NCBI GenBank assembly: GCA_910588565.1
Contig: CAJUPF010000023.1
Location: forward strand, 1-24,726
Source: an uncultured Lachnospiraceae bacterium
Lineage (GTDB): Bacteria > Bacillota > Clostridia > Lachnospirales > Lachnospiraceae
Direction: 5' to 3'
Length of the DNA stretch: 24,726 bases
Both the position numbers and the translations under genes were made by a program. The notes beneath the pieces were generated by a model. It saw nothing but the letters and a program-made list of their open reading frames with translations, was not told where the DNA came from and made no database searches. Shown here piece after piece: positions 1-8,399 of the stretch (within the stretch, counting starts at the first letter, position 1; each line of letters begins with the position of its first letter).

Positions 1-75
1 TTAATAGGCGATATGCCTTGAAAATACAGGGTTTATAGAGGATTGAATAGATAAATCCGAATTTAGAAAATAGAA

Positions 76-104
76 TTGTATTTAGCCATAAAGGCTGTTA
101 TAAT
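76..104 (+). promoter_or_regulatory. Sigma-A-like promoter for the first Rpn-family gene
   Basis: A TTGTAT -35 element (76-81) and a perfect TATAAT -10 element (99-104) are separated by exactly 17 bases. Transcription would start near 111 and leave a leader of about 140 nt before the ATG at 251. Assigned by consensus only. Confidence 0.6.
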
Positions 105-205
105 AAGACAAAAGCATACTTTCTTTTGCCGGGGACGGCATTCTGTTTTATCTGGACTATCTGGAAAATCAATGCTTTTATTTCAATTATTTTATTACAA
201 TAACA

Positions 206-233
206 GCAGGGGTTTTCCTGGGAAGGCCCCTGC
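206..233 (+). other. Stem-loop in the leader of the Rpn-family gene
   Basis: GCAGGGG (206-212) pairs with CCCCTGC (227-233). Two G-U pairs and the inner TTCC/GGAA pairs extend the stem almost to the tip. The structure ends five bases before the AGGAGG ribosome binding site (239-244). No T-run follows, so it does not look like an intrinsic terminator. It could influence translation or mRNA stability; that role is inferred. Confidence 0.45.
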
Positions 234-250
234 CAGTCAGGAGGGAACCT

Positions 251-1231
251 ATGGTAAAAGACGCGAGCTGGAAGGAATACCTTTCAGACAATGAACGTTA
301 CGCTGATCTGATCAACGGCCTGGGCTGCAAAGGCAGGCAGGTGATAGGGAAAACGGATCTGCAGGAAACAGATACCCAGGCCGGAATTTTTGCAGGGCTG
401 GAATTTGTCAGAAAGCTGCCGCAAAAGGCAGGAAAGAGAAACATTAAAATACGGGATGCGGTGCGAAAAGCCGCATTTGGCATGAATTTTGCAGTGATTG
501 GAATTGAAAGCCAGGAAACGATGGATTACGAGCTTCCATTGCGGAACCTGTCTTATGATGTGGGCGAATATGAAAAACAGGCCGCCGGGATACGCAGGGA
601 GGTTCGCCGCTCTTCTGAGAATCTGACTTCCGGTGAATATCTGTATGGTTTTAAGAAAGACAGCCGTTTATACCCAGTGGTGACATTTATATTATATACG
701 GGAATGTTCTGGGACGGGCCGGAATGCCTGCACGATATGCTGGATTTTACCGATATACCAAAAGAGCTGCGGGAACTGGCGCCGGATTACCGGATCAATC
801 TAATAAAAATCCGGGAGTTTGAGGATACGCATATGTTCCGTACAGATGTAAAGCAGGTGTTTGATTTTATCCGCTGTTCGGAAAATAAAACGGCGTTAAA
901 AGAGCTTGTAGAAAAAGATGCTTATTATAAAGAAATGGAAGAAGACGCGTTTGACGTGGCGGCGCGTTATGCAAATGCGGATAAATTAGTGAAGGTGAAA
1001 AATTATCATAGAAAGGGTGAAACGATAGATATGTGTACGGCGATAGAAGAGTTAATTGCGGAAGGAAGAGCGGAAGGAAGGGCAAATGGCGTGGATGAAG
1101 AAAGAAGAAAAATTATTGCGAATATGCTCAGGGCTGGAATTCCCGACAACGAAATCCGGATGCTTGCAGAGTGTGATCAGGGGGTTGTTGATGCTGTAAG
1201 GAAAGCGGATGGGCGGAATATTTACGGCTGA
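251..1231 (+). CDS. Rpn-family / PD-(D/E)XK nuclease-type transposase-like protein
   Basis: A 326-residue protein starting at ATG 251, six bases after AGGAGG (239-244). It resembles the abundant Lachnospiraceae group annotated as Rpn-family recombination-promoting nuclease or putative transposase. Recognisable parts are an N-terminal ADLINGLGCKGRQVI stretch, a core with FAVIGIESQE where the family carries its acidic-x-Gln nuclease motif, SRLYPVVTFILYTG in the middle, and FRTDVKQVFDFIR further on. A charged EGRAEGRA segment precedes a short helix-turn-helix-like tail (RAGIPDNEIRMLAE), typical of this group. Relatives of E. coli RpnA are DNA endonucleases that promote recombination; activity here is inferred from similarity. 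It has its own promoter and is separated from the adhesin gene downstream. No terminal inverted repeats or target duplications were seen around it. Confidence 0.75.
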   Translation: MVKDASWKEYLSDNERYADLINGLGCKGRQVIGKTDLQETDTQAGIFAGLEFVRKLPQKAGKRNIKIRDAVRKAAFGMNFAVIGIESQETMDYELPLRNLSYDVGEYEKQAAGIRREVRRSSENLTSGEYLYGFKKDSRLYPVVTFILYTGMFWDGPECLHDMLDFTDIPKELRELAPDYRINLIKIREFEDTHMFRTDVKQVFDFIRCSENKTALKELVEKDAYYKEMEEDAFDVAARYANADKLVKVKNYHRKGETIDMCTAIEELIAEGRAEGRANGVDEERRKIIANMLRAGIPDNEIRMLAECDQGVVDAVRKADGRNIYG

Positions 1232-1309
1232 CTGCATGACTGACGGCTGCAAGTTAAGAAGCGCATAGTTGCTTCTCCTTTGACTTATCGGGTGGAAACA
1301 GAGACCTTA

Positions 1310-1335
1310 ATATTTTACCCAAAATCGTAAAATAT
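1310..1335 (+). promoter_or_regulatory. Perfect AT-rich inverted repeat upstream of the adhesin promoter
   Basis: ATATTTTAC (1310-1318) and GTAAAATAT (1327-1335) form a perfect 9-bp inverted repeat around an 8-base spacer. It ends four bases before the predicted -35 element of the adhesin promoter, so it could be an operator or activator site. It could also be a weak terminator for the preceding gene, but no T-run follows. Confidence 0.4.
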
Positions 1336-1339
1336 GGCA

Positions 1340-1368
1340 TTGAATGGAGTATCGGAGAATGGCATAAT
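1340..1368 (+). promoter_or_regulatory. Predicted promoter of the giant adhesin gene
   Basis: TTGAAT (1340-1345) and CATAAT (1363-1368) are 17 bases apart, four and five matches to the sigma-A consensus hexamers. Transcription would begin near 1375, giving an approximately 130-nt leader with two Shine-Dalgarno-like sequences and a short ORF before the adhesin start at 1505. Confidence 0.5.
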
Positions 1369-1410
1369 GAAATAAGACCCTGCGTTTAGAAATCCAGGAG
1401 GGAGAAATAT

Positions 1411-1587
1411 TTGGGGAAGGAGGGTATGAAGAAATCGATTCATCAGATTCTTGCGGGAATACAGTCAGTTGACGAGAATATGAAAAGAAAGGAAAGAAAA
1501 TTTTATGGGAAAAGGGAAAAGATTTTTAGCGTGGCTTTTGTCGCTTGCAATGGTGGTTACCAGTGTAAATCTGGGGACTGCGGCTAG
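1411..1587 (+). CDS. Possible short leader ORF overlapping the adhesin start
   Basis: A 58-codon ORF starts with TTG 1411, nine bases after AGGAGG (1396-1401). An internal in-frame ATG lies at 1426, only about two bases after a second AGGAGG and so poorly spaced. The product is basic and shows no recognised domain. The ORF runs into the signal-peptide region of the adhesin gene in a different frame and stops at TAG 1585-1587. It may be a translated leader that couples to or dampens adhesin translation, or it may be chance. The first AGGAGG would otherwise have no start codon to serve. Confidence 0.25.
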   Translation: MGKEGMKKSIHQILAGIQSVDENMKRKERKFYGKREKIFSVAFVACNGGYQCKSGDCG

Positions 1588-4500
1588 CGTTAAGGCGGAA
1601 GAAGTAAAGTCGGAAAAATATTATCAAAATATAAAAGGTACAATTGGTAATACAGGCGGGCAGGCGAACAATACAAAGCATGCCATGGTAGCAATGGCGG
1701 GAAATGTATCTTCATCAGGAACAGATAGTGTTGCGCCGTCTGGGGAAGAACACAGTAAGGGGGGGTCTGGATTTGGCAGTGCAAGAATTGGCTGTATTCA
1801 GTTTAACTTACCTCAAAACATGGAGCTAGGGGATCAATATACTGCGAATATAACGTTGCATATAGCTGAAATAAATAATGTGGAAAAAAGCAAGGGCGAA
1901 TATACTTCAGTGGCGTTGTACCAGACAAGTAACCCAGATAGCGTATCTTTGGGCGCATCCGGAGATCCAAAGACATTTCCTGCAATTGATCCAGATACGG
2001 GAGATGCAGAGACAAATGCATATGCGTATCCGATTTGGAGCGATCAGACGATTACGAAAGTGGGAGGCGCAAATACAGACGTCTCAACAAATGTACTGAA
2101 TTTTGATGTTACAAACGCTGTTAAGGTAGCTTATGCAGCAAATAAAACAAAATTAGTGTTGCGTGCTCAGGTGCCTATAGCCGGAGTCTGGATTTGGAAT
2201 GAACAAGCCGATACAGCTTTGCATCCAGAATTGACGATTGACGCAACTACCCCGGCACAGGTGACAGTAAAATATGTTAATGAAAACAATGATGAATTAA
2301 AAGAAAGTAAGACAGTCGACGTTCATATTGGTTCTAAATATACATATGAACCAACAGAAGATGAAGCCGTTTTAAGAACAGAAGACGGCAAAATATATGC
2401 GAGAGATACAGAGAAGTCTCTTACGATTGATGAAGTCGGTGAAACAGATAACGTAGTAACAGTTGCGTATAAAGAAGTTACCATTGTCGGCGCCGAAGTG
2501 CTTGCACCCATTGAAACCAGAGTGGGCGTTGCGCCGGTTCTGCCGGAAAAGGTGACGGCTCTATATAGCGACCATACAACAAAATTGAAAGAAGAAGTAG
2601 AATGGGATGAAATTGAACCAAGTAAGTACGCAAACCGAAATTTGAGTGGTTTTATGGTAAAAGGCTCTTTTAAAAAAGCTCCAGCTGTAAAAGTAGATGC
2701 AAAAGTAATTGTAAAAGAGAGAGATGATTTTCTGCTTGCAAAATATAGCTTTGACGACGATTCAATGGCAGACAGTACAAATAATAAAGCAGCTGCAGCA
2801 AAGGATGGAAGTGGGAACCTCACTTTTATAGATGGTTTGAAGGGCAAAGCGGTAAAACTTCCAGGCGGCGGTAACGGAACGGCAACGGTTAAGCTCCCGG
2901 ATAACTTGCTAACGAATAAAGCGGACGAGGTACAGGATGATATTACAGTATCTATGTTCGTAAACCGTGAAGATCAGGGTAATTCTTTTGCAATGATCCT
3001 GCATGCGACTGAAATTAATACAAACGGGCCAAAAGGGCATATTGGTTTGATAAATAAAAATGGCCAGCTTAATGTGGAATACCGTAAAGACGGAGCTACA
3101 CGATTTAACACGTGGGACAATTTTAATCCGTCTACAAAGGTAGGGGAATGGACGCATATAGCAATTGTTTCTAAGGGGTCTACAGGAGATTCGTGGCTGT
3201 ATTTAAATGGTAAAGAAGTTGCACACCTTACAGGGGTGACTGTAAAGCCGTCTGATTTGCCGGCACAGAATAATTATTTGGGAAGATCTTCCTGGCCGGA
3301 TAACGATTATAAAGCAACTTATGACGAGTTTTCCGTATACAATACAACACTAACTGCAGAGGATATCAAAGAAATTGCAGACGATGGATTTAAACCAGTA
3401 ACAGACGCAGCCCTTAATCAGATAGAGATTATCTATACAGACGGCGAAGATAAAGATAATGTTACAAAATCACTGACTCTGCCAAGTACAGTAGAGAGTT
3501 TGAAGGGTTCTGTAATTACCTGGGAATCCAGCAATACAGATATAATTAAAAATGATGGAACAGTGATTCAGCCATCCAGAACAACCGGAGATACAAGCGT
3601 TAAATTGACAGCAACGGTCAATTATGGCTCATATTCAACAAATGAGGAATTTGATGTTACAGTGAAGGCGAGTAAAGAAGTCGTATTCAGCGGCTTAAAA
3701 CTTGCAATTGCGGAGGCACAGCCCAAATATAATGATGCAGAAGCTAATCCGAATATTTATGTGGCTGCAACAGTCGCAGCATTAAAGGAAAAACTGGATG
3801 CAGCAAAAGCGCAGGCTGAGAAAGAAAATACTGAAATTCCAGATGGGGAAATGGATCAGGTTCAAGCTGATGTGGATGCAGCAAAGCTCGCACTTGAAAC
3901 TGCACTGAAAGCTCTTAAATTAAAAGATATCAAAGATATTGAGCTGGCAGCATGGTATCCGCTGACAGAGAATGCGGATGATGCATCTGGTAACAATAAG
4001 AATGGCGAGAACCATGGGGTAACATTTGACAGAGATAACGGAGCAGCATTTAATGGGGGCAAAGCTTTTTCTACTTATATTGATTTGCCAACTGATCTGT
4101 TTGAGAATAAGAACAAGATTACACTTTCCTTCTGGGCAAAAGATGCAAGAGGTTCTAAGAGCAATGTATTTGGTGTTGGCGACAGTAAGTCTGTGTCAGG
4201 AAGCGCAGGAGGACATTTTACCATAAATACCAGTGATCCGGCTGGCTATTTCAGAGCTGTAATAGGAACAACAGGCTGGTCAAATGTATCTGGATTGATG
4301 GGATCAAAGTCTGAGTTGGCGTTTGCAGCAAATACATGGGCGCATCTTACCATAGTGATAGACGGAAATAAGATTACAGCATATAAAAATGGTGAGTTTG
4401 CTGGAACTGAGACTTTGAATACAGCTTTAACAGGTTTAGGAGAACTTCAGTTTGCAGTAATCGGCAGTTGTATCTATGGTTATAATGGCGATGCTGATTA

Positions 4501-7500
4501 TAAAGGAAATGTCAAGGATTTCCGTATTTATAATGAATCTCTTGCAGGCGAGCAGGCAAAAGCTATATATAATGAAATGGATGAAATTCAGTTGGGATAC
4601 GCCGCAGACGATCTGATCAAAAAGATGGGTGCAAAGGTGGAAGGCAATACTGTAAATCTTGATGTAAACAAGACACAGATCGAACTTCCGGAAATAGCCA
4701 GCAGCGTATATACTGACGCTGAAGTTACCTGGACAACGGCTGGAAACGGCCATATCGGCGCAGATGGTAAGGTAAATCTGCCTCCTGTAGATCAAGAAGC
4801 ACAGGAGCAGTTAAAAGCAACAATTTCCTATAAAGGAAAAACAAAAGAAATTACGTTTAACTGTAAGATTTTTAAAATTAAACGAACAGTTGTGTTTGAG
4901 CCAGATAACGGAACAGATCCTATAGAAATTATAGTGGGAGACGGTGATGTAATAGCAGAAAATCAGATTCCGGAGGAGCCTGTAAAAACAAGCGAGGAAG
5001 GCGGCTGGCGTTTCCTTGGATGGCATATATATCAGGGAGAAAATGTGCATCCGGATGCATTTGATTTTACTACAAAAGTTCAGAGTGATTACCATTTAAT
5101 TGCTGTGTATCAGAAGACATTCACGGTGACATTCCAAACCGGCACCAATGAGGTAAAGGATTGGACAGAGACGATAGATGAGGGAACACAAGTAAAAGAA
5201 CCTACAGAGCCAACAAAACATGGCTATGAGTTTACAGGCTGGAAGAGAAAGATTGATCTGGAAGATCATCCGGAAGCAGATATCTTTGACTTCAGAAGAA
5301 ATATTACAAGGGATGTTACATTAATCGCACAGTGGGAGCTGATCGAATATACGGTAACATTCCGTGCAGACGGCAAGGAATTCACACAGGTTAAGACAGA
5401 TATGCCGAATAAAAACCATGAGGTGTCTCCTTTGGAGCCTGCTGGACCATATCCAAAGAAAGGTTATATATTTAAGGGCTGGTTTTCTGCTGCGACTCCG
5501 GATGAACCATTCCATTTTGCAGGTGAAGAAAAACCTGATAAAGTGCATGGCGATCTCACTTTGAAAGCGAAATGGGAGCAGAAGGAGATTACGTCTGGCG
5601 TAACTACGAAAACGGTTACTTTTAATAACGGAACAACAACAGAAACGGTTACAGTTGTCCAAAATGATAATGTAGCGGCGCCGTATGAAGATCCGACGGC
5701 GGACGGCAAGATATTTATGGGTTGGCAGAAAGACGGTCAGGATTTTGATTTCACAACAGATATTACAGAAGATATTACCCTGACAGCAAAATGGGCGGAT
5801 AGCTGTACTGTAAACTTCTATCTGGATGTTCCGTCAGGTGAACAGTCAGAAGAACCATGGAAGACAATGACAGTAGCTGCCGGAGACTGTGCAAAGCTGG
5901 AAAAGAAACCGACCAGGCAGGGCTATAGATTTGTCGGATGGTATAAAAAAGACGATGCCGACAAGAAAATCGTGGATTTGGCAGACACAAGTATTACAGG
6001 GAATACTGATTTTATTGCGAAGTGGGAGGAGCTGACACTTACCATAACCTATAAAGCTACTTACAGTGATGATAGTTTGTATGAGCAGACGGTTACAATC
6101 AATTATGGTACGAAGGCAGAAAATCCGCCGGTTATGCCAACAAGGAAAGGTTATACGCAGGATGGCTGGCAGACACTGAACGGTACAAAGTTTGATATGG
6201 ATCGGGAAATCTATCGGGATTATACATTGATTGCATACTGGACGATGGATACCTATACGGTTACATTCAAAGATGGTGATAAGACGGTAGCCACGGAACA
6301 GACAAGCGCGGAAGCAGATACTCCGTTTAAGGTCAGCGCCCCGGCGGTGGCTCCAAAAGAGGGTTATATATTTGAAGGCTGGAAAACCGCAGACGGAGAA
6401 GTATTTGACGTTGAAAAGGAAGAAGTACTGTCAGATATGACCCTGACGGCAGGCTGGAAAAAGATTGTCTATACCGTGACATTTAAAGACGGGGATGAAA
6501 CGTTTGCAACAGCAAAGGCCGATATCGACAGTGGATTTAAAGTAACTGCGCCGGACAACACACCGACAAAAGACGGCTATACATTTGCCGGATGGTGTTA
6601 TGAAGACACTGATGTGTTATTTAATTTTGATGAGGTAATAATCACAGCTGATACGACATTAACTGCAAGCTGGACATCAGAACAGCCAGGCACAGAGTAT
6701 ACCGTAACATTCAAGACGGATAAGGATGCGCCAGATGTTTATGATACAAAGACAGTGGAGAGCGGGGGTAAAGTAACTGCACCAGCAGAACCGACGAAAG
6801 AAGGCTTTACATTTGAATGCTGGACAACAGAAGACGGAAAAGCATTTGATTTTGAAAACACAACAATCACTGCGGATATTACATTGATTGCAAAATGGGA
6901 AAAAAATGTGGCACCGGGCGAAGACTGTACAGTAAGGTTCATGGCAGATGAAAATGCAAGCGAAGCTTTCGCTGAGAAGATCGTAAAGAGTGGAGAAAAA
7001 GTAACCGCGCCGGAGACTAATCCGACAAAAGAAGGCTATACATTTGTATGCTGGACAAAAGACGGCAGTACTGAATTTGACTTTGATACGGTGATTTCGT
7101 CAAATCTCACACTGATTGCAAAATGGACACCGAGGCAGCCGGAATCTCCGGAGTTAATCGCAGCGAAGAGTGAACTTAAAGCTGCAGTTGCAGAAGCAAA
7201 GGCGAAGTTGACAAACAAGAATGATTATCCGGCGGATCGCTGGGCAGCTTTAGAGAAGGCAATTGCAGACGCTGAAACTGCAATTGAAAGTGGCGATGCA
7301 AAGGCAGTGGCTGATGCAAAAGCCGCTCTGGAAAAAGCCGTAAACAACTTTAAGACAAATGCAGAAATCCAGGAAGAAGCAGCCAAAGCCGCAGCAAAAG
7401 CCGATCTGACTTCCTTTATCAACACGAAGAAACCGACAGGATCAGCAGCGGATTATACGGCAGCAAGCTGGGCAGCATACCAGAAAGCGCTTTCCGATGC

Positions 7501-8152
7501 ACAGGCAGTTTTAACCAATGCAAACGCAACTTCCGCACAGATTACAGCAGCTAAGGCAGCTCTGGAAAAAGCGATTGCCGGACTGGTTAAAGCTGCACCG
7601 ATAGTGAAGAAAGTAAGCAAGATTACATTCGCATCCAAGAGCTACCAGATTGCAGCGGGCAAGAAACTGGATTTAAGCAAAGAAATTACACTTAGTCCAA
7701 AAGATGCAACGAATAAGAAAGTGACTTATTCGATCGACAAGAAGTCCAAGACAAAGAAATATGCAGCTATCAGCAGCAAGGGCGTCTTAACAACAAAGAA
7801 AGCCGGTATTGGCAAGACTGTAACCGTTACAGTGAAATCAGCTGACGGAGGCGCATCCAAGACAGTGAAAGTCAAGATTATGAAGACTGCTGTCAAGAAG
7901 ATCAGCTTTAGTAAGAAACAAATAAGCATAAAAGCAGGAAAATCCAAAAAGCTGACAGTCAAAGTTACACCAAAGGGCAAGACAGTCAATACGAAAGTGA
8001 CATGGAAATCTTCTAACACAAAATACGCAACCGTAAAGAACGGCAAAGTAACAGCCAAGAAAGCCGGAAAAGGCAAGACAGTAAAAATTACAGCAACGGC
8101 AACTGACGGAAGCAAGAAGAAAGCAACCATAAAAGTTAAAATTACAAAATAA
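1505..8152 (+). CDS. Giant secreted modular adhesin-like protein (LamG, InlB B-repeats, FIVAR, Ig-like)
   Basis: A 2215-residue protein with an N-terminal signal peptide and likely cleavage after VKA at residue 31. Approximate order: a beta-sandwich resembling DNRLRE/CBM-type domains (35-250), a MucBP-like module (250-325), an Ig-like module (326-405), a LamG/concanavalin A-like domain (408-628), an Ig-like module (633-722), a helical FIVAR-like stretch (723-805), a second LamG-like domain (812-1026), an Ig-like module (1030-1122), ten InlB B-repeats (1127-1876), two FIVAR modules (1880-2035) and two lysine-rich Big_2-like domains (2040-2215). No LPXTG motif or C-terminal membrane segment is present, so it is either released or held to the wall non-covalently, perhaps by the basic tail. 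No catalytic domain is evident. Binding of host or dietary glycans or mucus is inferred from the LamG and MucBP-like modules. The start ATG 1505 follows AAAGGAAAG about nine bases upstream and directly precedes the signal peptide. Confidence 0.85.
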   Translation: MGKGKRFLAWLLSLAMVVTSVNLGTAASVKAEEVKSEKYYQNIKGTIGNTGGQANNTKHAMVAMAGNVSSSGTDSVAPSGEEHSKGGSGFGSARIGCIQFNLPQNMELGDQYTANITLHIAEINNVEKSKGEYTSVALYQTSNPDSVSLGASGDPKTFPAIDPDTGDAETNAYAYPIWSDQTITKVGGANTDVSTNVLNFDVTNAVKVAYAANKTKLVLRAQVPIAGVWIWNEQADTALHPELTIDATTPAQVTVKYVNENNDELKESKTVDVHIGSKYTYEPTEDEAVLRTEDGKIYARDTEKSLTIDEVGETDNVVTVAYKEVTIVGAEVLAPIETRVGVAPVLPEKVTALYSDHTTKLKEEVEWDEIEPSKYANRNLSGFMVKGSFKKAPAVKVDAKVIVKERDDFLLAKYSFDDDSMADSTNNKAAAAKDGSGNLTFIDGLKGKAVKLPGGGNGTATVKLPDNLLTNKADEVQDDITVSMFVNREDQGNSFAMILHATEINTNGPKGHIGLINKNGQLNVEYRKDGATRFNTWDNFNPSTKVGEWTHIAIVSKGSTGDSWLYLNGKEVAHLTGVTVKPSDLPAQNNYLGRSSWPDNDYKATYDEFSVYNTTLTAEDIKEIADDGFKPVTDAALNQIEIIYTDGEDKDNVTKSLTLPSTVESLKGSVITWESSNTDIIKNDGTVIQPSRTTGDTSVKLTATVNYGSYSTNEEFDVTVKASKEVVFSGLKLAIAEAQPKYNDAEANPNIYVAATVAALKEKLDAAKAQAEKENTEIPDGEMDQVQADVDAAKLALETALKALKLKDIKDIELAAWYPLTENADDASGNNKNGENHGVTFDRDNGAAFNGGKAFSTYIDLPTDLFENKNKITLSFWAKDARGSKSNVFGVGDSKSVSGSAGGHFTINTSDPAGYFRAVIGTTGWSNVSGLMGSKSELAFAANTWAHLTIVIDGNKITAYKNGEFAGTETLNTALTGLGELQFAVIGSCIYGYNGDADYKGNVKDFRIYNESLAGEQAKAIYNEMDEIQLGYAADDLIKKMGAKVEGNTVNLDVNKTQIELPEIASSVYTDAEVTWTTAGNGHIGADGKVNLPPVDQEAQEQLKATISYKGKTKEITFNCKIFKIKRTVVFEPDNGTDPIEIIVGDGDVIAENQIPEEPVKTSEEGGWRFLGWHIYQGENVHPDAFDFTTKVQSDYHLIAVYQKTFTVTFQTGTNEVKDWTETIDEGTQVKEPTEPTKHGYEFTGWKRKIDLEDHPEADIFDFRRNITRDVTLIAQWELIEYTVTFRADGKEFTQVKTDMPNKNHEVSPLEPAGPYPKKGYIFKGWFSAATPDEPFHFAGEEKPDKVHGDLTLKAKWEQKEITSGVTTKTVTFNNGTTTETVTVVQNDNVAAPYEDPTADGKIFMGWQKDGQDFDFTTDITEDITLTAKWADSCTVNFYLDVPSGEQSEEPWKTMTVAAGDCAKLEKKPTRQGYRFVGWYKKDDADKKIVDLADTSITGNTDFIAKWEELTLTITYKATYSDDSLYEQTVTINYGTKAENPPVMPTRKGYTQDGWQTLNGTKFDMDREIYRDYTLIAYWTMDTYTVTFKDGDKTVATEQTSAEADTPFKVSAPAVAPKEGYIFEGWKTADGEVFDVEKEEVLSDMTLTAGWKKIVYTVTFKDGDETFATAKADIDSGFKVTAPDNTPTKDGYTFAGWCYEDTDVLFNFDEVIITADTTLTASWTSEQPGTEYTVTFKTDKDAPDVYDTKTVESGGKVTAPAEPTKEGFTFECWTTEDGKAFDFENTTITADITLIAKWEKNVAPGEDCTVRFMADENASEAFAEKIVKSGEKVTAPETNPTKEGYTFVCWTKDGSTEFDFDTVISSNLTLIAKWTPRQPESPELIAAKSELKAAVAEAKAKLTNKNDYPADRWAALEKAIADAETAIESGDAKAVADAKAALEKAVNNFKTNAEIQEEAAKAAAKADLTSFINTKKPTGSAADYTAASWAAYQKALSDAQAVLTNANATSAQITAAKAALEKAIAGLVKAAPIVKKVSKITFASKSYQIAAGKKLDLSKEITLSPKDATNKKVTYSIDKKSKTKKYAAISSKGVLTTKKAGIGKTVTVTVKSADGGASKTVKVKIMKTAVKKISFSKKQISIKAGKSKKLTVKVTPKGKTVNTKVTWKSSNTKYATVKNGKVTAKKAGKGKTVKITATATDGSKKKATIKVKITK
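4884..7130 (+). repeat. Ten InlB B-repeats (Listeria-Bacteroides repeat) within the adhesin
   Basis: Ten diverged protein repeats of about 70-80 residues, each running from a YTVTF-like strand through GYxFxGW to a closing LTLxAKW strand. They are protein-level repeats; DNA identity between neighbours is limited, with local blocks such as ATTGCAAAATGG recurring. This module family is common in secreted Firmicutes proteins and probably acts as a stalk or protein-binding spacer. Confidence 0.85.
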
Positions 8153-8162
8153 AATGCCATAG

Positions 8163-8198
8163 AAAAACCCCCAGGCTCATCTGAGCCTGGGAGTTTTT
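8163..8198 (+). terminator. Strong rho-independent terminator after the adhesin gene
   Basis: CCCAGGCTCA (8170-8179) pairs with TGAGCCTGGG (8182-8191), followed by a T-run (8194-8198). A matching A-run (8163-8167) lies on the 5' side, so it could also work in the opposite direction. A near copy is found at 9459-9492. Confidence 0.9.
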
Positions 8199-8303
8199 CT
8201 GTCCGGCTCAATCTTTTTTCGTAAATTACATATCACATTTGTAATGTTTGAATGACAGCTATTCAGCAGGCAAAGTATATAAGCCGAAAAATGTAATGTT
8301 ATA

Positions 8304-8332
8304 TTGTAAAGACAGGCGTTATTTTGTATAAT
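8304..8332 (+). promoter_or_regulatory. Sigma-A-like promoter of the second Rpn-family gene
   Basis: TTGTAA (8304-8309) and a perfect TATAAT (8327-8332) are 17 bases apart. The leader to the GTG start at 8400 would be about 60 nt. Confidence 0.65.
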
Positions 8333-8399
8333 TAGGTTGTGGCAGGAGTAGGATATATCGTATCTTGTGCCACAGGCTTTTAGAAATCGAGGTGATAAT

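Noticed and set aside
76..294. Open frame of 72 codons at the window start
   Set aside because: It overlaps the predicted promoter and leader of the first gene and has no ribosome binding site or family features.
1246..1282. AGAAGC/GCTTCT hairpin after the first Rpn-type gene as terminator
   Set aside because: The stem has only six pairs and is followed by CCTTTG rather than a T-run, so termination there is not supported.
4884..7130. Regular repeats considered as a CRISPR array
   Set aside because: The repeats are protein-level InlB modules inside one open frame, without constant-length direct DNA repeats and unique spacers.
7726..8211. Minus-strand open frame of 161 codons opposite the lysine-rich adhesin C-terminus
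   Set aside because: It is the mirror of a repetitive lysine-rich coding strand, which yields phenylalanine- and valine-rich sequence on the other strand. It has no family features and runs through the terminator.
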